Shown one piece after another: positions 23,857-34,509 of a stretch of DNA of 64,000 nucleotides. The notes under the pieces were generated by a model. The model was not told the DNA's origin and made no database searches. It saw only the letters and a program-made list of their open reading frames with translations. The position numbers and the translations under genes are program-made. The DNA is taken from the NCBI GenBank assembly GCA_033961575.1, contig CM066733.1:104499921-104563920 (forward strand). Reading direction: 5' to 3'. The number at the start of each line of letters is the position of its first letter. Positions within the stretch are counted from its first letter, which is position 1. The DNA is from Aselliscus stoliczkanus. Taxonomy: Eukaryota; Chordata; Mammalia; Chiroptera; Hipposideridae.

Positions 23857-26800
23857 GAATTGGTTTATATTTTCAGCCTGCTTAATTTATTTTTAATGGT
23901 AATTCTTTTATTTATTTCTTTATCAATTTTAATAATTTTAAAATTACAATTAGCATACAATATTATATTAGTTTCAGGTATACAGCATAGTGATTAGACA
24001 TTTATATAACTTAACAAAATGATCTAGTACCCTGATAAATGTATAGTACCCATCTGATACCATACATAATTACTACAATATTATTGATATATTCCCTATG
24101 CTGTACTTTACATTCCCATAACTATTTTGTAACTACCAATGTGTACTTAATCCATTTTCCTTTTTTACCCATTCTCCCAATACCCTCTCAGCTGGAAACC
24201 CTCCAAATGTTCTTGTACCTATAAGTTTGTTTCTGTTTTGTTTGTTCATATATTTTGTTCTTCAGATACCACATATAAGTGAAATCATTTGTTTTTCTCT
24301 GTCTGACTTATACCACTAAGCATAATACCTGTTAAGTCCATCCATATTGTGGCAGATGGCAAAATTTCATTCTTTTTTTATGGCTGAGTAATATTCCATT
24401 GTATATACGTACCACCTCTTCTTTACCTATTCATCCACTGATGAACACCCAGGTTGCCTCCGAATTGTGGCCATTGTAAATAATGCTGCAATGAATATAT
24501 GGATACACATGTCCCTTTGAAGTAGTGTTTCAGGTTTCTTTGAATAAATACCCAGAGATTAGATTATGGGGTCCTTCTTTGTAGCTTGTTATAGCCTTTG
24601 TTTTAAAGTCTATTTTGTCTGGTATAAATATTGCTACACCAGCTTTTATTTTCATTTCCATTTTCATGAAATAACTTTTTCCATGCCATTACTTTCAGTC
24701 TGTGTATATCTTCTGGTCTGAAGTGTGTCTCTTATAGGCAGCACACATAAAGATCTTGTTTTCTTATCCATTCATTCACCCTATGTCTTTTGATTAGAGG
24801 ATTTAATCCATTTATATTTAAAGTAATTGTTGATAAATATGTTATTGCTATTTCATTATTCATATTTTTGATCTTGCTTTCCTCTTCCCCCTCCTCCTCT
24901 TCCTCTTCCTCCTCTCCCTCTCCTTCTCTGCCTCCTCTGCCTCCTCCTCCTTCTCGTCTCACAAGTCTCTTTAACATTTTTTGTAATACTGGTTTGGTGG
25001 TGATGAACTCCAGCTTTTTCTGTTTGGGAAACTCTTGATCTGTCCTTCGATTCTAAATGATAGCTTTGCTGGGTAGAGAATCTTGGTTGTAGGTACTTGC
25101 CTTTCACCACTTGAATATCTCATGCTAATCCCCTCTGGACTATAAAGTTTCTGTTTAGAAACTAGCTGACAGTCTTATGAGAGCTCCCTTGTAGGTAACT
25201 AACTGCTTTTCTCTTGCTGCTTTTAAGATTCTCTCTTTGTCTTTAATCTTTGGCATTTCAGTTATGATGTATCTTGGTGTAGGCCTGTTTGGATTAATTT
25301 GGTTTGAGACTGTACTTTCTGGGTTCGTATGTCTATTTCCTTCTTCAGATTAGGGAAGTTTTCTATCATTATTTCTTCAAATAGGTTTTCAATTCCTTGT
25401 TCTCTCTCTTCTCTTTCTGTTACCCCAATGATGCAAATGTTGGTACATTTGATGTCCCAGAAGCTCCTTAAACTATCTTCCTTTTTTTGGATTCTTTGTA
25501 CTATTTTACTTTTTTGCTGTTCTGATTGAGTATTTTCTGCTATCTTAACTTATAAATCATTGATCTGATCCTCTGCTTCATTTAATCTACTGTCAATTCC
25601 CTCCAATGTATTCATTATTTCAGTTATTATAGTTTTATTTTTGACTCATTCATTTTTATTTTTTCTGTATCCATTTTTATCTCTTTGTTGAAATTCTCAC
25701 TGAGGTCATTGAACATCTTTATAACCAGTGTTTTGAACTGTGCATTTGGTAGATTGCTTGTCTCCATATTATTTAGTTCTTTTTTTAGAGTTTTGTTTTG
25801 TTCTTTCATTTGGGATGTGTGTCTTTGTCTCCCCATTTTGGCTGCCTCTCTGTATTTGTTTCTATATATTAGGTAGGGATGTTATATTTCCTCATTTTGC
25901 TATAGTGGCCTTATGTCATAGGTGTCCTGTGGGGCTCAGTGACACAGTCTCTCTGATCAGCAGAGCTAGATGCTTCAGGTATCTCCCTTGTGTGGCTTGT
26001 GTATGCCCTCCTGTTATAGTTGAGCCTTGGTGGATGTTTGCATGGCAATGGGAAGGATTGGTCTCTGGCTGATTGGTTGTGAGGACTGGCTGTGACTACA
26101 ATGGAGGAACTGTTGTGTAGAAACTGACCCTATGGAGGAGGATTCACTTTATCAGGGCTTTAGTGCCTGCCAAGACTGCCCTTTGTCTGTGTCATCTGCA
26201 GAGGTAGGCTGGTGGTGCTCTGGCTTGGTCCAAAGCTGGCCACTGGGTGTGTCAGCTCAGGGGCCTTCTGGAAGGGGACCCATTGCATGCCAAGTTCAGC
26301 CGCAGCCTTCGCCCTGCTCAGGGCCACCTGGAATGAGCCACAAAGCAATCCACAGATGGCTGCCACCCATGCTGGGCTTCAAGGTGCCTAAAAGAAGCTA
26401 GGCTATGAACTGAGGCCACCTGCTGCTAGTGCTGGGCTTGGGTCTGCTTAGCAAGAGGAATAGGGCATGCCAAAGCCAGATACTTCTTGTTTGGGGTTTG
26501 TGAACCTTTGAGAGATTTTGGGAAAGTCCAAAGCATGAGCCAAGACAGGCCCTTTTTATGGAAAAGCCATTGGAAATGGCTTGGGTGGGCCTGAAAGTTG
26601 GGTAGTGACTTAGGGAGTCACCAGGTTGGAGTGAATGGTGTTAGTCAGATTGATGGAGATGCAGATATGGCTGCTACCTGCATCTGCACACTGGGATGGG
26701 GGAGGGCTCAAACAAGAAACAACAGCTTCTGCTAACACTTCTGTCTGGAAAAAGCTTCCCTTCCATCCTTGCCATGAAGCAAGACAATTCAGTTCCTCCG

Positions 26801-27298
26801 TGCATGTCCCTAGCACCTTTTGAGCTGCTGCCCCAGCACTGGAGCTCAGAACAAGTGAGTCCATCAGTAAATCCATGTGAAAGCCCTTTAAGAAGAACAC
26901 CTGGGACTTCAACAGCCAGCTGTCTCACTCAGCCACAATACCTGCTGGTTTTCACAGCCAGAAGTTATGGGGATTTCTCTTCCTGGCACTGGAAACCTGG
27001 GCTGGAGAGCCTGGTGTGGGGCAGCATCCCCTTACTCCTCGGGAGACCTCTGCAGTTGCGATATCCCTCCTGATTTTTAACTGCAACACATGGGTATGAG
27101 GACCAGCTGTTTCACATCTCTGCCCTTCCTACCATTCTCCATGTAATTTCTCCTGTATATCCTTAGTTATAGGACTTCTGTTCAGCTAGACTCAAGGAAT
27201 TCTCAATGATGGTTGTTCTGTAGGTTAGTTGTCATTTTGATGTGGTCTTGAGAGGATGCAAGCACGACATTTACCTACTCTTCCATCTTGACCAGAAA
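23857..27298 (-). mobile_element. HAL1-like internally deleted L1, copy 1
   Basis: Minus-strand order: 5' end ATTTCTGGTCAAGATGG at 27,298; GC-rich 5'UTR to about 25.9 kb; degraded ORF1 (about 25.84-25.04 kb, with coiled-coil-type NKTLKKELNNMETSN and MFNDLSENFNKEIK); a purine-rich spacer (sense strand) at 24.88-24.96 kb; ORF2 N-terminus (TLNINGLNPLIKRHRVNEW, RKQDLYVCCL). At about 24,575 it jumps to the ORF2 C-terminus and 3'UTR. Most of the endonuclease and all of the reverse transcriptase are missing. Stops and frameshifts make it inactive. No clear target duplication was found. Confidence 0.85.
24882..24958. repeat. Pyrimidine (CCT/CTT)n tract between ORF1 and ORF2 of the L1
   Basis: Almost pure C/T on the plus strand (purines in L1 sense). 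A matching tract sits at the same place in the copy at 50.0 kb, so it is part of the family and not an independent microsatellite. Confidence 0.7.
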
Positions 27299-27569
27299 TC
27301 CATAAGATAATTATTTTCCTTTTGTTTAATTTCTTAATGAGCTGGGCTGAACTCATACCTTCAATGAATGAAAGGGTCAGGGTCATTGTCCCTGTCCCTC
27401 TTCTTCACCCCCTTCAGCATTTCCACTGCCCACATGGAGCCTTCGGAACCTTTTGTCCATGCCTCAACACAGTTTCATTGTTACTCATACCTTCCCTCTT
27501 CTCCAGACTTGTGTATTGTCCATCGATGTGCCCTGCCTTATCATCTCTGTCTCCACCCAAGCAAAGATG
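27299..27569. other. Single-copy non-coding DNA
   Basis: Nothing recognised. Overlapping plus-strand frames at 27.3-27.7 kb (up to 103 aa) have no known motif. Confidence 0.4.
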
Positions 27570-27900
27570 GTTGGTTCTGATCAGTTTATTACATACTTAT
27601 CAAACACTTACTCTTTGTCCAGCATTGTGTTAGGAGGTGAAGAAATTAAGAAGAAAAAACATGATTCCTGCAGTTTCAGAGTGAATAATCTAAGGGTAGG
27701 CCAGCAAGTAAATGGATCATTTTAATATAATGTGATGTGTGATTATAGAGATAGCACAGTGTTCTGTGAGATGTATAGGAAGGATTGATATACCCAGCCT
27801 ATGGCAGTCAGAGAAAGCTTCCTGGAGGAAATGACCTGAACTGAGATTTGACAGACTGGTAGGAAATAGCTAGATGAAAATGGTTATGGTATTGAAGGCA
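27570..27900 (-). repeat. L2-type ancient LINE relic
   Basis: tcaaacacttactctttgtc, cagcattgtgttaggaggtg and gcttcctggaggaaatgacc follow the reversed L2 order. Diverged. Confidence 0.5.
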
Positions 27901-28078
27901 GGTTTTCTTGGTAAAGAAAACTCAACCCAGGCTAAATGACCTCCTGAAGGATGGCAAGAACAATTTATCTAGGGGCAGCAAGGAAGAAAATGATCCTGTC
28001 ATTTTAAAAAGATCACAATACAGAAAGCTGAGGGGGTAAGGGTGAGATGAGATTCTCCATTCCCTTGGGATTTTCCTT

Positions 28079-28604
28079 TTTTTTTAGATTTTATTAGGGA
28101 ATTGGGGGAGGGAAAGAGTGTTTTGGAATTGGGGGAGGGGAACAGTATTGGGGAATTGGGGAAGGGGAATGGCCACATTGTTGTCCTTCAATCTTAGTTG
28201 TAGAGGGCGCAGCAAGCTCAGCTCCAAGTCCAGTTGCACCACTCAGCTTAAGATGCTGTGTTCAATCTTAGTTGCGGGTGGGCGTAGCCATAAACCCATG
28301 TGGGAGTCAAACTAGCAGCGTTGTTGTTAAGAGTGCCCACTCTATCCCCTGAGTCACCCAGTTGGCAGCTCAGCTCAAGGTGCCAAGTTCAGACTTTAGT
28401 TGCGGGCAGGCATAGCCCACCATCTTGAACAGGTAACCTTGTTGTTAGGAGCATGTGCTCTCACCAACTGAGCCATCCTGCCACCTGTTGGCAGCCCAGC
28501 AGCAGCTCAGCTCAGGTGCAGCTCACTGGCTATTGTGCAAATCAAACTGGCAACGCTGTTGCTCTAAGCCAACTCTTAACCAACTGAGCCACTCAGCTGG
28601 CTCC
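28079..28604 (-). mobile_element. Ves-type SINE with a trimeric head
   Basis: The longest SINE here (about 525 bp). On the minus strand three tRNA-like units follow each other, seen as three reversed A-box signatures (gagtcacccagttggc, aactgagccatcctgc, aactgagccactcagc). The tail has three GGGGAATTGGGGG-type units of 27-32 bp and an AATAAAATCT end. No clean target duplication, so it is older than its relatives. Confidence 0.8.
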
Positions 28605-28769
28605 ACCTGTTTTTTTTCCTCTACTTTATATTTGAATAAGGTACATTTCTTGGTGATAATTGGTCCTACTAGATACTAAGCCAAGGAACGAACACCTGGA
28701 AGGCATTGTCTTATATCCAAATGCTGGACATAGATATCTTGATGATAGCAATGAGGATTGAAGATAATA

Positions 28770-28990
28770 TGTCATTTACGCAGTTGCAACATCTATTCAA
28801 CAAATATTCTTTATCCATGGGTAGGCATTATCTTATGGACTGGGCATATATTGATGGAAAAAAAAAAAGAGGTTATTCTTGTCCCTTTTCCTTGTTGGAG
28901 CTTCTTATCCAGTAAGGAGAAAGAAATTGAAAAAGTAATTATAATTGTGTTATGCACAATGGGGAATTCTAACTAGTATATGAGTAAGCG
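28770..28990 (-). repeat. L2-type ancient LINE relic
   Basis: catctattcaacaaatattc followed by a degraded gccaggcac-like block and ttggagcttcttatccagta. Confidence 0.45.
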
Positions 28991-30305
28991 TATGCTTAGC
29001 AGTGTTATTTTTAAATAGAAGTGCTGGTCTGAGCACTCACACACACAAGAGAAGCTATATGTAAAGAGTGTTATCCTTACCACTGTAGTGAAAGCTAATA
29101 ACTCCATGGTCACATTCATTAGTATTGGGATTTTTTAGTAAAATTTGGCATATAAAGGAAGACTATTGCTGAGCAAAATCAATCTTAGAAATTATCTTTT
29201 ATAGGTTAAAGCAAGTTGCTAATATGAAAACCAAATATAACTTTTTACTATAAGCCCGGGAATATTGTAACCAAGTGTTCCATCTGTCAGTAGGGGAACT
29301 GCAGTGTGGCATCTAGGAGGTTAGGTAATGTCGCCAGGAGCTCACTGACCACAGTTTGTGACAAATGACTGACACCTAGGGCCACCAACTTGGGTTGCTT
29401 GGTGCTCTGCTTGGCCCCTGCTGAGTGGCTCCTATTCTCTCACTTCCAATGGGACCACTTCTCTAGCCTGAGGTGGGTATTTTCATTATGATCCATAATA
29501 ACCTGGAATGGACTTTGTAATTGAATGGGCATCATGCACTGGAGACTTTTGATGGGCTTAGCTCATCAGGATTTGAAGAGGGTTGTACGAGGGAGAGTGG
29601 GTGGTGGGGGGCTGGGTCTGAGATGGCAGCCAAGGGACATGCTTCTGTGCTCGATTTCTGCAGCCATTTGCTGAAGCAAATCAGAAACAAGAGGTCTTAT
29701 CAGTTTACCATGGCATGAATTATAAACAAAATTTGTGTTTGTGGTAACAATGATGAATGGAAACAGGTAAAAATTCCTGGTTGGAAAGATCAGCTTGCTA
29801 TGTCTACCGTACTGTCTTTGGATCTTAGGATTCTAACTCATGGTCTGTCATGGATACCAAGATCTGATTGGAATGAAGGCAGTCTCTGCTTGGGTAGGAA
29901 GTGTGTGGTGTGAACAAGAAAAGGGTGAACCAACATGTTTTTATTCTCTTCCCCAAGTTAATTATTGCCTACATTTTCTGCTGGTCAAGTACTTACCCTA
30001 TTCACCAATGAATGATGAGATAGTTTCCAGTGAGGCTGTTATATACAACATTATGAACAATGAATAAGGTTTAATAAATTGCATAGTTGAGGGAGAGGGG
30101 AAAGAGAATGATTGAACAAATGCATGTGTATTGAGTGAGGTGAAAGAATTTGTCACTGTTCAGTCAATGTAATTATCTCCTCTATTGGATAGAGGCTGTG
30201 GCATAAATCATCCTGAATGGAGGAAGAAACTTTAAAAATTATGTCTAATATAGGGTTTGGGTTGTAACTTGCATTTCAAATGTGCACATCTGGATTAGGA
30301 AATTA
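28991..30305. other. Single-copy non-coding DNA
   Basis: No supported gene or repeat. Confidence 0.45.
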
Positions 30306-30980
30306 ATATCGTACTTTATTCATTCAGTGCCCTCAATGCATGTTTGTTAAATACTTGAGTGCCAGCAAAAAATTAATTTTCTGCCTACAATCTAGTTTGA
30401 GTACCAACACACACATGTGACAGGAAACAGTTGCATGGGAGATGGCATGCGTCAAGGTATGGGGATCGAATGAGGCAGGGGTGAAGTACTTCCACAAGGA
30501 AGCAGAAGATTGTTAGGGGAAGTAAAGCTTGCCAGGGATTGGCAGGTGTCACCTGGAGAACAGTTGGTGGAAGGTTTGAACATTAGACAGATCATTCAGG
30601 AAATAAGAAGCTACTGCAGGTTCTTGGTCAAGGAGGGATACAGCAGAGAGCATAGAGTTTAAGGCATTCGAGGATTGTGTTTTTTGTTTTTTTTTTGAGG
30701 GCAGTGTCACCGGCCCTCGTATATGGGACCCGAACCAGGGCTGCTGGCTTCCCAAGCCAGCACTTAACCACCGTGCCACTCGGCTGGCCCAGCATTCGAG
30801 AATTGAATAGCCCTGACAAGATGGGGACTCCAGGTGGGGAGCAGCCTCTTGTCTCAGCATTGACACAGAGCTGAGATGCTGGGTGAACTGGAGTATGGCT
30901 ACAAAAGTCAGACATGTTTCAGATAAAGGGTTGGCAAACGTGGTGAAGAATTAGATGTGGAGAGGATGGGAAAAAAATGA
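30306..30980 (-). repeat. L2-type ancient LINE relic, split by a SINE
   Basis: Begins ttcattcagtgccctcaatg, then a diverged body with purine-rich blocks typical of reversed L2. It is interrupted by the SINE at 30,678-30,791. Confidence 0.45.
30678..30791 (-). mobile_element. Short tRNA-SINE (type C)
   Basis: T run, then gagggcagtgtcac, reversed B box and ctggcttcccaagccag. Target-site duplications are gcattcgaggattg (30,664-30,677) and gcattcgagaattg (30,792-30,805). Confidence 0.92.
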
Positions 30981-30991
30981 GTCAAGAAATA

Positions 30992-33058
30992 ACCTCATTA
31001 TAAATCATGGAGTTACAATTAAAGTACTCCAAAAATGTCAACAGAATAATAAAGTCCTACAATGAGGACCTATATTGGGAATTGCTAAAGGGGTTTCTCT
31101 GCAATTAATGAGTTGCAATTAATGAGTATTATAAGAGAATGGGAGAAGCATGACCTGTGACATGTATTTTTAAGTCTGAGACTTTTAAAATTTTGAATCT
31201 ATAATGAATGCAATAAGAACTCTCATTTACTTAAAAGCAAATACACAGAATGATTACTACTTATACTGGTGATTTTTTTTTAATAATTTAAAAATGATTT
31301 TTCAAGACCCATTGAACTGTATATACAAGTTTCTGAGATTTCTCATTGTGGTGCTAGGAAATGGCCAGTGAAAAAGTTCACTATTTAACCCAGTAGTATA
31401 TTTAGTTTTCATACGGATGGTTTTCTTTGGGAATCCCTGGTTGTGCCTCTGGCCAGTGGAACTACTGAAGTTAACTCTGGCTATTAAAAAAAAAAAATTA
31501 TGCAAAGATCCACAAGAACCTATTTAGGATCAGTCCTTAAGATCTGGGTCTGTTTTGGTTTCTAGCTCCTATCACAACAGATTTGAGCTTTTTCTTGCAG
31601 TTTATATAATTTGTCACATTATTATTGTAAAACTAGGAGGTAATTCCATCATGCATGAATTCTGTTAATTTTGTGATACTCTATAAAACATGCTTTCACC
31701 ATCATTCTCTGGGGTTGCAGACAGAGCGTATGGCATGGTTACACAAACAGTTACCACACACACTGTATGCAGTTTAGTCTGGGTATTCCAGAATGAACAG
31801 AAGAGCAGGTGGTGATTTTCTTATACAAGATTTAATAGCCAATTTTTGTGCCTATTCTTACCAAAATGTCTACAATCATAGAACTCTTCTGATTCTCATT
31901 GCAATGTAAATTCATATATTGTAATATTTGTTTTGAAAATTTATATACTGGCTCACCATATGAACATGTTCTCATTGCCTACTCAGGCCTTTGAGCAATT
32001 TGCAGTCTTTTGTTAGCAAATAAAGGCCCTCCGAGCCTCCTATTTTGAACCCTAAGTTTACCAGCTGCTCTCCACTACTGGGCCTCATTAGAGGCCTGCT
32101 GCTCTGCTGAGAACCACACCACATGCTACACCCTCTCTTGTCTACATATTAGCCTGTTGCTGCTCCTTAAATTACCTGGTACAAAAGCTTGCTCTATTTC
32201 TCCACAGAGAGCTACCACTCCTATCCAGTTGAAGAGGCTCCATATCATGATCTCTCAAACTAATTAAGGTTCGTGGGCAGGCCACAGGTTGCCATAGAGG
32301 AACTTTCCTGAAGGCTGATATCTATGAGGAATTTTTTTTTTTTTTTTTTGGCAGAAGATTACTCCTGCTGTAGCTTATGTTCAAAAGTCAGTTTTTAAAA
32401 TTAAAAATATATGCTTTCTTGTTTATTAATCTAGGTGGTATAATCATTTTATATTTCAAACATTATTTCTTAAGGGAAGTAGAACATAATATTAATTGAA
32501 AACACTTGAAATAGAAAATTTAAAGTATTTTCAGGATGAGGCTAGTAAACATTATGGAAAAGTATTTCCATGAATATTTATTGGATACTATAGATTGTAT
32601 ACAATATTTATGTTAATTGGACAGTATTGTTTATATTTTTAAATGGAAAACATTATCTCTTTCTAACTTTTAAGAAGGTTTGTTTGCAATTTAGTGGTTT
32701 AAGAAATGAATTAAGTAGTGTCAGTTTTATTATGCCAAATAAGCAAAAATATTTCAGGATTTCTGGGATGAGAATTTTGATATTTTGGTTACAAATTCAG
32801 AGGGAATCACGAAATTACAATTGATCTTGATTTCAAAAAATATAATTTTGGAAAAAATATAAAGTCAGAAAAAATCTGACTTTTGGAATAAAGAGTTTCT
32901 GAGTCTAATTAATTTACACGTGTAAATGAACAGAGTATGGTGAGTATAATCTGCTTACCATTGTCCTTAGAGCTTCAGAGAGATAGTGAATGCTTTTGGA
33001 AAGTAAAGAATATTCAGGTTAATTAAATCATATCATGCAAGCATCTTTTATTGGTGCA
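30992..33058. other. Single-copy non-coding DNA
   Basis: About 2 kb with homopolymer T runs at about 32,332-32,349 but no recognised element or exon. Confidence 0.45.
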
Positions 33059-33071
33059 AATAAACACTTTT

Positions 33072-33171
33072 TTTTTTGAGGGCAGAGTCACTGGCCCTCA
33101 CATGTGGGACCCGAACCTGGGCTGCTGGCTTCCCAAGCCAGTGCTCAACCAACGCGCCACTCGGCTGGCTC
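33072..33171 (-). mobile_element. Short tRNA-SINE (type C)
   Basis: Perfect 13-bp duplication aataaacactttt at 33,059-33,071 and 33,172-33,184. The body has the conserved hairpin and reversed B box. Confidence 0.92.
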
Positions 33172-33374
33172 AATAAACACTTTTTAAAGTAACTGTTGGG
33201 CAGGCGCAGGGATTGGGGCAGCTTCCACTGTGACTCTAGTGTACAGAGTACTTTAACGATTAGTTGATCAGAAATGAGCTCTAAGGGACATGTTTACGGG
33301 GTCTGTTGTGTCTTGTGGCATAGATGGGTAGACGAGAAGAGATGGGACATCTTCCTTTTGGAAGATGGCCATAC

Positions 33375-33610
33375 CCGATTATTTAAACAAATATATATTA
33401 GGTACTTATTATGTGTCAGGTATTGCATTAGGTGCTCGAAGGATAACCGCAAAAAGACAGACATGGCCCCTGTCCCCATGAATCTCACAAACTGGTGCGG
33501 GGGTAGAGACAAATAAACAGAAAATTGCTCTATGTGTTAATTGGAGCTATAATGGCAGAGCGCAGAGTGTGCTGAGAGGACAGATTGGTCCTGCAGGTAG
33601 CAGAAATCAT
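33375..33610 (-). repeat. L2-type ancient LINE relic
   Basis: ggtacttattatgtgtcagg, tattgcattaggtgctcgaa and gcccctgtccccatgaatct match reversed L2 3' sequence. Confidence 0.6.
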
Positions 33611-33805
33611 CCAAGCGTAGGCTAGATGAGAGAAACAAGCCTGGGGTTTCTGGCCTTCACTCTCCTACTGGGGATTTTGGGCCTGGAAATATCAACCTTC
33701 ATCTGCAGTTGTAGAAACGACGATTGTGGTAGTTATCTCAGGCAGCCACTTCGGGACTCTATTCTTTTTAGTTTACCAAGCCCTAGGGTGATTTTATCTG
33801 TTTGA

Positions 33806-33828
33806 TGTGTGTGTGTGTGTGTGTGTGT
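33806..33828. repeat. (TG)n microsatellite
   Basis: Uninterrupted TG repeat of about 23 bp. Confidence 0.9.
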
Positions 33829-33829
33829 A

Positions 33830-34450
33830 CACATACAACAGATATATTTTACTTTTCCATTTGAATGTAAATTGCAGACATCATTAGACATTATGCCTCT
33901 TCTAAGAATAATTACATAAATTGTAATAACATTATCTCTAACAAAATAAAATAACAGTAACTTGGTGAAATTTTCTAGTGTCTAGTCCATATTAAAATTT
34001 TCACAGTTGTTCCAAGAATATCTTTCATGGCTATTTTTTCCCCTTGAATAAGGATTCAATTAAAGTTAATGCATTACAATTAATTGTTGTATCTTTCCAG
34101 GCCCTTTCTACTCCACAAGTAACCATTATCCCATATTTTTAAACCTGTCAGATCTATATTTTTATGCTTTTGCTCTATGTGTTATATATCTAAAATAATT
34201 TATAATATCATTTTGAGTTTAAAAATTTCTATAAGTGGTATTATACCATATATGCCATTCAAAAATTTTTTTTTAACTTAACATGTTTTCAAGATCTATC
34301 TCTTACCACATGTAGATCTAATTCATTCATTTTAACTGCTATAAAATACTGTAATTTATTTATCAATTTCTCTATTGAAAGACATTTAGATAGTTTCAAT
34401 TTTTTCACTAGCTAAACTATTTTGCCTTTTAGCATTAAACAGTGTCTATT
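33830..34450 (-). repeat. Ancient L1M 3' end
   Basis: Reversed L1M 3'UTR and ORF2 end: aattgcagacatcattagac, cacaagtaaccattatccca, ttcattcattttaactgcta and gacatttagatagtttcaa. Confidence 0.6.
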
Positions 34451-34509
34451 ATTAAATTAGGAAGATGTTTGCCATCTTACTAATATGGCCAAATATTTTT
34501 CCTTTTCAT

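Noticed and set aside
30664..33184. Clusters of short near-identical units that at first resemble dispersed tRNA genes
   Set aside because: They have poly-A tails, target duplications and degraded acceptor stems, so they are tRNA-derived SINEs and not tRNA genes.
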